In this document: positions 1 through 6,667 of the stretch, piece after piece | Layout of the letters: every line of letters begins with the position of its first letter | How positions within the stretch are numbered: the stretch's first letter is position 1 | NCBI GenBank assembly: GCA_902588515.1 | Contig: CACIPP010000017.1 | Coordinates: 1 to 7,615 of the forward strand | Source: GCA-002704185 sp902588515 | GTDB lineage: Bacteria > Pseudomonadota > Alphaproteobacteria > Pelagibacterales > Pelagibacteraceae | Direction of reading: 5' to 3' | DNA length: 7,615 nucleotides | The notes under the pieces: generated by a model | What the model was told of the DNA's origin: nothing | The model's input: the letters and a program-made list of their open reading frames with translations, nothing else | Databases searched by the model: none | Made by a program: the position numbers and the translations under genes

Positions 1-1
1 A

Positions 2-2341
2 ATTACTGATGCAGCAAAAAAAGCGAATAAAATTATTTTAGCAACCGATCCAGACCGAGAAGGAGAAGCAATTGCTTGGCATGTGAAACATATATTAGAA
101 CAAAAAGATTTAACAAAAGATAAAAAAGTTGAACGAGTTGTTTTTAATGAGATAACAAAAAAAGCTGTAACAAATGGTATCAATAATCCTAGAGATATAA
201 ATATTGAGCTGGTTAACGCATACTTAGCAAGAAGAGCTTTGGATTATTTAGTTGGATTTAACATCTCTCCAATTTTGTGGACTAAGTTACCTGGTTCAAA
301 GTCTGCTGGAAGAGTTCAGTCGGTTGCATTAAAAATTATTGCTGAAAGAGAGCATGAAGTTGAACTATTTAAACCTGAAGAATATTGGACGATTAAATGT
401 ATATTTCAAAATGATAGAAATGAACAAATAAATGCAAAATTAAATCTACTAGATGGTAAAAAAATTGAAAAATTTTCCTTTAAAAATAAAAACGAAAGCG
501 ATAGAGCAAAATCTAAACTAGAAAATTTAGTTTTTTCTATAAAAAATATTGAAAGCAAACCTTATAAAAGAAATCCCTACGCACCATTTCGAACATCCAC
601 CTTGCAACAGGATGCTTCTAGAAAGTTAGGCTTTAGTGCCTCCAGAACAATGCAAGTTGCTCAAAGATTATACCAAGGAATTGATATTGATGGTGAAACT
701 GTTGGATTAATTACGTACATGAGAACTGATGGCATAGAAATATCAAATGAAGCAATTGAAGATTGTAGAAACTATATAAAATTAAATATTGGTGACAAAT
801 ATTTACCAAAAGAAATAAGAAGTTATTCTGGTAAAAAAGCAAAAAATGCTCAGGAAGCTCATGAAGCTGTAAGACCAACTGATATAAAAAGAACGCCTAA
901 CAACTTAAGGTCTATACTAGATAGAGACCAAATAAAATTGTATGAACTCATATGGAATAGAACAGTTGCATCTCAAATGCAAAGCGCTGAGTTTGAACGT
1001 ACAGTTGTCGATATAGCCGACGAATCGAAAAAAAACATCTTTAGAGCAAATGGCTCTGTTGAAAAATTTGATGGATTTTTAAAAGTTTATAAAGAAATCA
1101 AAGATGACGATGGCAAAGATAATAATGATGAAGAAAATAAATTACCAAAATTATTATCAAATGAAAGTTTAAAGACAAATGAAATAATTAATGAACAACA
1201 TTTTACCCAACCACCACCTCGATATTCTGAAGCAAGTCTAGTGAAAAAATTAGAAGAATTAGGAATAGGGAGACCTTCTACCTATGCAAGTATCATATCA
1301 GTCCTATCAACTAGGAATTATGTAGAGCTTACTAATAAAAAATTTATTCCAACTGACAGGGGAAAATTAATAACAGCATTTTTAGATAAATTATTTAATA
1401 AATATGTTGATTATAATTTTACTGCAGGATTAGAAGATAGTCTTGATGATATTACATCAGGAAAAATACAATGGGTTGATGTTTTGACAAAGTTTTGGAA
1501 TGACTTCAACAGCAATGTAAATGAAGTAAAAGAATTAAGAACAAGAGAAATCCTGGACATGATGAATGACTCTCTTGGAGATATTATTTTCGATAAAAAA
1601 GCTAATGGCGAACAAAATAGAGTGTGTACCTGTGGTGATGGAGAACTTAGTTTAAAAATTGGAAGATTCGGAGCCTTTATTGGTTGCTCAAAATATCCAG
1701 ATTGTAAATTTACTAGACCATTATCCAGAATTAAAGCAGCGGAACAACAATTCCTATCAGAGCCAAAAGAAATAGGATTGAATGATGAAGGAGAAAAAAT
1801 AATCTTAAAAAATGGAAGATTTGGACCTTATCTTCAGTCTGGAGAAAATGAAAAAAAACCCAAAAATGTTTCTATACCCAAGGGTATTGAGCTAGAACAA
1901 ATAGATTTGGATAAAGCAAAATTTTTATGCTCACTTCCTAAAACCCTTGGAAAATATCCTGAAAATGATGAGGATATTTTGCTATATAACGGCAGATATG
2001 GGCCCTACTTAAAATGTGGAAAAAAGTCTGCATCTTTAGAAGTTCCATCTGATATATTTAGCATTGGATTAAATAAAGCAATAACACTTATTGCAGAAGC
2101 TAAACCTGGAAGAAGATCATCAAATGAAATAAAAAATTTAGGTGATCACCCTATTGATAAAAAACCTGTAAAAGTAATGAAAGGTCAATTTGGACCATAT
2201 ATTAAATATAAATCTATAAATGCAACAATTCCCGATGATAAAGATCCAGAAAGTATAACTATTGAAGAAGCATTGGATTTAATAGAAAAAAGATTAGAGT
2301 ATGATGCAAATAAAAAAGGTGGAAAAAGAAAGAAAAAATAA
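2..2341 (+). CDS. topA: DNA topoisomerase I (type IA), 5' end missing
   Basis: TopA relaxes negatively supercoiled DNA by cutting one strand through a 5'-phosphotyrosine link. The reading frame is open to the left edge, giving 779 visible residues; E. coli TopA has about 865, so roughly 95 N-terminal residues are lost. The first visible part is the TOPRIM acidic motif ATDPDREGE, with metal-binding Asp 47-49, Asp 53-55 and Glu 59-61. The catalytic Tyr is codon 716-718 in ITYMRTDG, and the family motif GIGRPSTYA follows near 1265. The C-terminal region has one four-cysteine cluster (Cys codons 1625, 1631, 1685, 1703), then three glycine/aromatic repeats of the NGRFGPYL type (near 1811, 1988 and 2183) and a basic tail ending GGKRKKK. 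An in-frame GTG at 83 lies inside the TOPRIM domain and is not the start. The first Cys pair is CxC rather than the usual CxxC. The RidA-like gene starts 2 nt after the stop, so the two are probably co-transcribed. Identification is secure. Confidence 0.97.
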   Translation: MTDAAKKANKIILATDPDREGEAIAWHVKHILEQKDLTKDKKVERVVFNEITKKAVTNGINNPRDINIELVNAYLARRALDYLVGFNISPILWTKLPGSKSAGRVQSVALKIIAEREHEVELFKPEEYWTIKCIFQNDRNEQINAKLNLLDGKKIEKFSFKNKNESDRAKSKLENLVFSIKNIESKPYKRNPYAPFRTSTLQQDASRKLGFSASRTMQVAQRLYQGIDIDGETVGLITYMRTDGIEISNEAIEDCRNYIKLNIGDKYLPKEIRSYSGKKAKNAQEAHEAVRPTDIKRTPNNLRSILDRDQIKLYELIWNRTVASQMQSAEFERTVVDIADESKKNIFRANGSVEKFDGFLKVYKEIKDDDGKDNNDEENKLPKLLSNESLKTNEIINEQHFTQPPPRYSEASLVKKLEELGIGRPSTYASIISVLSTRNYVELTNKKFIPTDRGKLITAFLDKLFNKYVDYNFTAGLEDSLDDITSGKIQWVDVLTKFWNDFNSNVNEVKELRTREILDMMNDSLGDIIFDKKANGEQNRVCTCGDGELSLKIGRFGAFIGCSKYPDCKFTRPLSRIKAAEQQFLSEPKEIGLNDEGEKIILKNGRFGPYLQSGENEKKPKNVSIPKGIELEQIDLDKAKFLCSLPKTLGKYPENDEDILLYNGRYGPYLKCGKKSASLEVPSDIFSIGLNKAITLIAEAKPGRRSSNEIKNLGDHPIDKKPVKVMKGQFGPYIKYKSINATIPDDKDPESITIEEALDLIEKRLEYDANKKGGKRKKK

Positions 2342-2343
2342 AA

Positions 2344-2805
2344 GTGTCCGATATAAATGAAAAATTAAAAAAATTAAAAATTATAATACCAAATCCACCT
2401 GCGCCAGTTGGTAATTATGTTGCATACAATATAATAGGTAAGGTTGTTTATATCTCAGGTCAGTTGCCAATTGATAGTAATGGTAAATTAATTAAAGGAA
2501 CAATTAATAATGATTTAGATTTAAATAAAGGGTATGAGGCTGCAAAACTTTGTATGCTAAACGCAATAGGTCATCTTCAAAAGGCAACAGGGGATTTAAA
2601 TAAAGTAAAAAAATGCATAAAAATAATTGGATATATTAATTCGAATGAGGAATTTGAAAAGCATCCAATGGTTTTAAATACTGCTTCAGACCTGCTTGTA
2701 AATATCTTTGGAGAAAGAGGTAAGCATACACGTGCCGTAATTGGGGTTAAGTCCCTTCCATTAGGTGCAATGATTGAAATTGAGAGTTTGTTTGAAATTA
2801 ATTAG
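2344..2805 (+). CDS. RidA (YjgF/YER057c/UK114) family protein
   Basis: This 153-residue protein belongs to the RidA superfamily, in the longer YjgF-like subgroup common in proteobacteria. Archetypal RidA hydrolyses reactive 2-aminoacrylate-type enamines/imines released by PLP enzymes; the exact substrate of this subgroup is less certain, so no symbol is given. Diagnostic stretches are VVYISGQLP (residues 34-42), the segment VLNTASDLLVNIFGERGKHTR, and the C-terminal LPLGAMIEIE. Arg130 in the HTR triplet aligns with the conserved carboxylate-binding Arg of RidA, and acidic Glu145/Glu147 sit in the final strand, so the active site looks intact. No signal peptide or membrane segment is visible, so it is cytosolic; family members are usually trimers. 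The start is GTG at 2344, 2 nt after the topA stop; I found no better in-frame start. Upstream is only an A-rich purine tract, so translation may be coupled to topA. Its stop runs 8 nt into the end of clpA on the other strand. Confidence 0.9.
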   Translation: MSDINEKLKKLKIIIPNPPAPVGNYVAYNIIGKVVYISGQLPIDSNGKLIKGTINNDLDLNKGYEAAKLCMLNAIGHLQKATGDLNKVKKCIKIIGYINSNEEFEKHPMVLNTASDLLVNIFGERGKHTRAVIGVKSLPLGAMIEIESLFEIN

Positions 2806-5065
2806 CTTTTAATCGAACCTTTGAATTAACTTTGATCTCAAATTTATCTCCGTTTGTTTGAACAGTTACAAAGCCACCATTTTTTAGTCTTCCATGAATT
2901 ATTTCATCTGCAAGTGGTTTTTTTATTTCATTTGTAATTATTCTTCCAATTGGCCTTGCTCCCATAGTGTCAGAGTAGCCTTTTTTGCTAATTAAATCAT
3001 ATGCAGGTTCTGTTAATTGGATAGTTATATCACGAGGATTAAGTTGTGTTTCTAGTTGCATAATAAATTTATTTGTTATTTGATTAATAATATTCTTTTC
3101 AAGTTTATTAAAATTAATTATTGCATCTAATCTATTTCTAAACTCAGGACTAAATAATTTATTTATTGAATTAATGTCAACTATGCCTGTTTTCTTCTTA
3201 TCAAATCCAATTTCATTTTTTTCTAAATCAGATGCACCAGCGTTTGTTGTAAGTATGAGAATAATATTCCTAAAATCTATATTTTTCCCGTTTTGGTCTT
3301 TCATTTTTCCATAATCCATAATTTGAAGTAATAAATTAAATATATCTGGATGAGCTTTTTCAATTTCGTCTAATAATAATACTGAGTGGGGATTCTTTTC
3401 AACTGACTCAGATAATAATCCGCCTTGTTCAAAACCCACATACCCTGGGGGTGCTCCTATTAACTTTGAAATGGTATGTTTTTCGGAAAACTCCGACATG
3501 TCGAATCTAATTAACTCAACACCAAGAATTATAGATAATTGTTTTGCTAATTCTGTTTTTCCTACACCAGTTGGACCACTAAATAGATAATTTCCTATAG
3601 TTTTGCTGCTTTCTCTTAAGCCTGATCGAGAAAGTTTAATTGCACTAGACAATGAATCAATTGCATGATCCTGACCATATATTAGTCTTTTTAAATTTTT
3701 AGGTAATTCTTTATAATACTCCTGATCTTGTAATGTTATAGTTTTTTTAGGGATTTTTGTAATTTTGGCCACTATCGCTTCAACATCCAGCTCATCTAAT
3801 GTTTGTTTTTTTTTATTTAATTGTTTTAGAGATTCAAATGCACCTAACTCGTCTATTATATCAATAGCTTTATCAGGTAATTTTTTATTACCAATATATT
3901 TTGCTGATAAATCAACAGCAGCTTTGATTGCTTTGTCTGAGTATTTAACTTTATGAAAATCTTCATATTTTTTTCTAAGCCCAAATAAAATTTGATAAGT
4001 TTCTTCGACTGAAGGTTCGTTGACATCTATTTTTTGAAATCTTCTTTGAAGTGCTCGGTCTTTTTCAAAATAATTCCTATATTCCGTAAACGTCGTTGAT
4101 CCTATACATTTAATCTTTCCTGATTGTAGTGCAGGCTTAAGCATATTAGCTGCATCCATTGAATTTCCAGAGGTAGAGCCAGCACCAATTAAATTGTGTA
4201 TTTCATCAACAAATAATATGTTTTTCTCATTTTTCTCTGCTTCAATCATTATGAGTTTTAATCTCTCTTCAAAATCACCTCGATATCTTGTACCAGCAAT
4301 TAATAAACCCATATCTAACGAAAAAATTTTACATCCGTTAAGAATTTCAGGAACTTCTTTTTTATAAATTTTATTAGCTAAGCCTTCAACAATCGCAGTT
4401 TTGCCAACACCTGGATCGCCTACAAGGAGAGGATTATTTTTAGTCCTTCTACATAATATTTCAGTTAACCTATTAATTTCTTCATCTCTTCCAATTAATT
4501 TATCAATTTTTTCTTGGGATGCTTTTTGTATTAAGTCTACACAATAAGTATCTAATTTGGTTTTTTCAGACTTTTTTTTGGTTTCGGTGCTAGTATCTAA
4601 ATTCTCAGTATAGCTAAAATTTTCTATTTTCGTAATACCGTGAGAGATAAAATTTACAACATCGTACCTGGTCACTTCTTGTTCTTGTAAAAAATACGTT
4701 GCATGACTTTCTCTCTCTGCAAACAAAGAAACCAAAATATTCGCACCTGTTACTTCATTTTTTCCAGATGATTGGACATGAACAATAGATCTCTGTATTA
4801 CTCTTTGAAAACCTGCAGTGGGTTGGGGATCGTTCTTGTTTTCAGAATTTACAATATTATCTAATTCGTTATCAATATAAAATTCTAAATTTTCCTTTAA
4901 TAAATTTGTGTCAACACTACATGCCTTCATTACATTTTGGGAGTCTTCCTCATCTATTAGAGAAAACAATAAATGCTCTAGCGTCACGTACTGATGATTT
5001 TTTTCAGATGCTAAAGTAAAAGCACTTGAAATAGCTTTTTCCAATGATTTTGTAAAATTAGCCAT
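2798..5065 (-). CDS. clpA: ATP-dependent Clp protease ATP-binding subunit ClpA
   Basis: ClpA is the hexameric AAA+ unfoldase that feeds substrates to the ClpP peptidase. At 755 residues it matches E. coli ClpA (758) and looks complete. Domains in order: Clp N-domain (about 1-145, the ClpS docking site), a low-complexity linker with Lys/Thr/Ser, AAA+ domain D1 with Walker A GDPGVGKT (216-223), pore loop YRGDFE (261-266), Walker B ILFVDE (283-288) and arginine-finger region near 340, then D2 with Walker A GPTGVGKT (497-504), pore loop GYVGFE (541-546), Walker B VLLLDE (562-567), FRNRLD (642-647) and sensor-2 GARP (702-705). The ClpP-binding loop has IGF at 619-621, where E. coli ClpA has IGL. 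There is no long coiled-coil middle domain, which rules out ClpB, and none of the ClpC type. The ATG overlaps the clpS stop as TAATG without a clear Shine-Dalgarno, so re-initiation after clpS is likely. ClpP is not in the window. Confidence 0.97.
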   Translation of the reverse strand: MANFTKSLEKAISSAFTLASEKNHQYVTLEHLLFSLIDEEDSQNVMKACSVDTNLLKENLEFYIDNELDNIVNSENKNDPQPTAGFQRVIQRSIVHVQSSGKNEVTGANILVSLFAERESHATYFLQEQEVTRYDVVNFISHGITKIENFSYTENLDTSTETKKKSEKTKLDTYCVDLIQKASQEKIDKLIGRDEEINRLTEILCRRTKNNPLLVGDPGVGKTAIVEGLANKIYKKEVPEILNGCKIFSLDMGLLIAGTRYRGDFEERLKLIMIEAEKNEKNILFVDEIHNLIGAGSTSGNSMDAANMLKPALQSGKIKCIGSTTFTEYRNYFEKDRALQRRFQKIDVNEPSVEETYQILFGLRKKYEDFHKVKYSDKAIKAAVDLSAKYIGNKKLPDKAIDIIDELGAFESLKQLNKKKQTLDELDVEAIVAKITKIPKKTITLQDQEYYKELPKNLKRLIYGQDHAIDSLSSAIKLSRSGLRESSKTIGNYLFSGPTGVGKTELAKQLSIILGVELIRFDMSEFSEKHTISKLIGAPPGYVGFEQGGLLSESVEKNPHSVLLLDEIEKAHPDIFNLLLQIMDYGKMKDQNGKNIDFRNIILILTTNAGASDLEKNEIGFDKKKTGIVDINSINKLFSPEFRNRLDAIINFNKLEKNIINQITNKFIMQLETQLNPRDITIQLTEPAYDLISKKGYSDTMGARPIGRIITNEIKKPLADEIIHGRLKNGGFVTVQTNGDKFEIKVNSKVRLKAN

Positions 5066-5367
5066 TATATTTTTTCAGATATACACTTTAATGGGTATGA
5101 ATTATCTCTAGAATATTTATTAACTGCATTACGTTTTGTTATACCAATATCTAGTGAATAAATACCACATAAAGCTTTACCATAAGTATGAATTTTCATC
5201 ATTAATTTTTCAGCTTCATGATTATTCTTATTAAAATACATTATTAAAATTTTAACAACAAAATCCATGCTTGTAAAATCATCATTCAACAAATAAAGAG
5301 CAATTTTTTTTGGTACATTAATTTTTTTTTTTCTAATATTTTTTGGTAATTTCACCAAATTATTCAT
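5065..5367 (-). CDS. clpS: ClpS adaptor protein (N-degron recognition)
   Basis: ClpS binds proteins with N-terminal Leu, Phe, Tyr or Trp and hands them to the ClpA N-domain. The 100-residue product matches the family length (E. coli 106). Recognition residues are visible: the NDD motif in LLNDDFTSMDFV (N28, D29, D30, gatekeeper Met34) and His60 in MMKIHTYGKA, matching the N-degron pocket of E. coli ClpS (N34, D35, D36, M40, H66); the pocket Val65 is Ile here, a mild change. NKYSRDNSYPL near the C-terminus is also family-like. I chose ATG at 5367-5365 because the only longer start is a TTG at 5382-5380, which lies deeper in ugd and overlaps the GGTAGG sequence that serves as a plausible ribosome site for the ATG. 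The gene overlaps the ugd end by 8 nt and shares one base with the clpA start. The N-terminal tail is basic and its AAA-rich codons form an 11-A run (5332-5322 read on the minus strand). Confidence 0.95.
   Translation of the reverse strand: MNNLVKLPKNIRKKKINVPKKIALYLLNDDFTSMDFVVKILIMYFNKNNHEAEKLMMKIHTYGKALCGIYSLDIGITKRNAVNKYSRDNSYPLKCISEKI
5322..5332 (-). repeat. 11-base homopolymer (A11 in the clpS coding strand)
   Basis: Eleven consecutive T on the plus strand, read as A11 in clpS, encode the end of Arg and three Lys codons in the basic N-terminal tail, upstream of the NDD motif. The frame is intact as written. It is the longest homopolymer I saw in the window and a plausible site of polymerase slippage or of sequencing error. 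Confidence 0.85.
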
Positions 5368-6667
5368 AATTTGGCCTACCAATGGAATAATATCTTATTT
5401 TTTTATTTGAAATATTTTTAGTTTTATATAAGTTTCTAAGGTCTAAAATCTTAGTTCCTTTTTTAATATTATAATTACTGAAGTTTATAGATCTAAATTC
5501 ATCCCACTCTGTATGTATAACAATCATATCATTATTTTCCAAAATTTGTTTTATAGAACTTACAAATTTAATTTTACTTGATTTAATTTCGTATTTTTTT
5601 CCTGTAGGTTCATAATAAGATAGCGATGCACCTTTTTTTAATAATTTGGGGTAAATTTTCAAAAATTGGCTATCTCTCATATCATCGGTATTTGCTTTAA
5701 ATGTTACCCCTAAAAAACCAACTCTTTTTCTTCTTACTGAACCTAATATTTTTATAATTTTATCTGTAATTAATTTTTTTCTATTTTCATTGCTTTTAAT
5801 TACAGTTTTTATAATTGATAAATCGACTGAAAATTTATTTGCAGTTTTGACGATAGCTCTTGTATCTTTTGGAAAACATGATCCGCCAAAAGCAGGTCCG
5901 GCTCTAAGAAATCTCGATCCAATTCTTTGATCGGTTCCTATGCCAATAGCTATATCTTCGACATTTGTATTTGTCGATTCACAAAGATTAGCAATTTCAT
6001 TAATAAAGGTAATTTTGGTTGCCAAAAAAGCATTGGATGCATACTTTATTAATTCAGAACTTCTTCTGCTAACCGTCAAAAACTTTGCCCCTTTATTTAT
6101 TATTGGCAAATATAACTTTTCTAAAATGGCTTTTGTTTTTTTTAAATTATTTGATCCAATAACAATCCTATCAGGATATTTAAAATCTCTAATTGCCTCG
6201 CCTTCTCTTAAAAACTCGGGGTTAGAAATAATATCGAACTTATTTTTTTTATTTTTTCGTAGAATAATTTTTTCTACTTCATCCCCTGTACCAATAGGTA
6301 CGGTAGATTTATTTACAATAATTTTATAATTATTTATATTTTTTGAAATATCTTTTGCAACCTTATATACATTTTTTAGATCTGCTGAAATACCGTCCTT
6401 AGCTGTTGGTGTACCTACAGCGATAAAAATTATTTTTGATAATTTAATCGCTTCAGATATATTACTTGTAAATTTAATTCTTTTAGATTTTATATTTTTT
6501 TTTAGTATTTCCTCTAAACCAGGTTCATAGATAGGGACTATACCTTTTTTTAGTAAATTAATTTTTTTATTATCGTTATCTACACAAATTACATCATTTC
6601 CCAGGTCTGCAAATAATACTCCCGATACAAGACCAACGTAACCTGTTCCTATAATTGCGATTTTCAT
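5360..6667 (-). CDS. ugd: UDP-glucose 6-dehydrogenase
   Basis: Ugd oxidises UDP-glucose to UDP-glucuronate with two NAD+, supplying precursors for capsule, exopolysaccharide, LPS sugars or glucuronosyl lipids. The 435-residue length fits the bacterial UDP-glucose/GDP-mannose dehydrogenase family. The N-terminal Rossmann fold starts with GTGYVG (7-12) and has the acidic end of strand 2 in CVDND (28-32). Further signatures are KSTVPIGTG (120-128) and SNPEFLREGEA (148-158). The catalytic set matches the S. pyogenes enzyme (Lys204, Asn208, Cys260, Asp264) by constant offset: Lys208, Asn212, nucleophile Cys264 (codon 5878-5876) and Asp268 in GGSCFPKD. The C-terminal UDP-binding domain has GVTFKANTDDMRDS. 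The motif before the Cys reads GPAFGGSC where GPGYGGSC is more usual, a mild variant. UDP-ManNAc dehydrogenase is a less likely alternative, given the GIGTDQRIG motif and the adjacent galU. The ATG sits in an ATGA overlap with the galU stop, so translation is probably coupled. Cytosolic; no membrane segment seen. Confidence 0.94.
   Translation of the reverse strand: MKIAIIGTGYVGLVSGVLFADLGNDVICVDNDNKKINLLKKGIVPIYEPGLEEILKKNIKSKRIKFTSNISEAIKLSKIIFIAVGTPTAKDGISADLKNVYKVAKDISKNINNYKIIVNKSTVPIGTGDEVEKIILRKNKKNKFDIISNPEFLREGEAIRDFKYPDRIVIGSNNLKKTKAILEKLYLPIINKGAKFLTVSRRSSELIKYASNAFLATKITFINEIANLCESTNTNVEDIAIGIGTDQRIGSRFLRAGPAFGGSCFPKDTRAIVKTANKFSVDLSIIKTVIKSNENRKKLITDKIIKILGSVRRKRVGFLGVTFKANTDDMRDSQFLKIYPKLLKKGASLSYYEPTGKKYEIKSSKIKFVSSIKQILENNDMIVIHTEWDEFRSINFSNYNIKKGTKILDLRNLYKTKNISNKKIRYYSIGRPNYE
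5375..5380 (-). promoter_or_regulatory. probable ribosome-binding site of clpS (decides the start)
   Basis: Read on the minus strand the bases are GGTAGG, ending 7 nt before the ATG at 5367-5365. It lies inside the last codons of ugd. It is the closest thing to a Shine-Dalgarno sequence in front of any start in this window and supports the ATG over the upstream TTG at 5382-5380, which overlaps the site itself. Confidence 0.4.

Noticed and set aside
83..85. In-frame GTG as the start of topA
   Set aside because: The frame continues upstream to the window edge and encodes the TOPRIM acidic motif ATDPDREGE, so the GTG is an internal codon of a truncated gene.
2797..2813. ATTAA...TTAAT inverted repeat at the convergent gene ends as a bidirectional terminator
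   Set aside because: The stem is only five A/T pairs with a seven-base loop, expected by chance in sequence of this composition.
3765..3956. Plus-strand open frame of 63 codons
   Set aside because: It lies entirely antisense to clpA, has no recognisable family, and its Ser/Leu/Ile-rich translation is the mirror of AT-rich coding sequence.
2798..5065. ClpB or ClpC instead of ClpA
   Set aside because: There is no long coiled-coil middle domain as in ClpB and no ClpC-type insertion; the ClpP-binding IGF loop, the length and the adjacent clpS fit ClpA.
5368..5382. TTG at 5382-5380 as the clpS start, adding five residues
   Set aside because: A rare start placed deeper in ugd and overlapping the GGTAGG site; the ATG at 5367-5365 gives the usual ClpS length and has better spacing to that site.
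5436..5454. Inverted repeat CTAAGGT-CTAAA-ATCTTAG (7-bp stem with one G-T pair)
   Set aside because: It lies within the ugd coding sequence, is AT-rich with a weak stem and is not followed by a T run on either strand, so it is not supported as a terminator or regulatory hairpin.
5940..6329. Plus-strand open frame of 129 codons with hydrophobic stretches
   Set aside because: It is antisense to the catalytic part of ugd; hydrophobic runs such as Phe/Leu/Ile are what complementing Lys/Asn/Glu codons produces.
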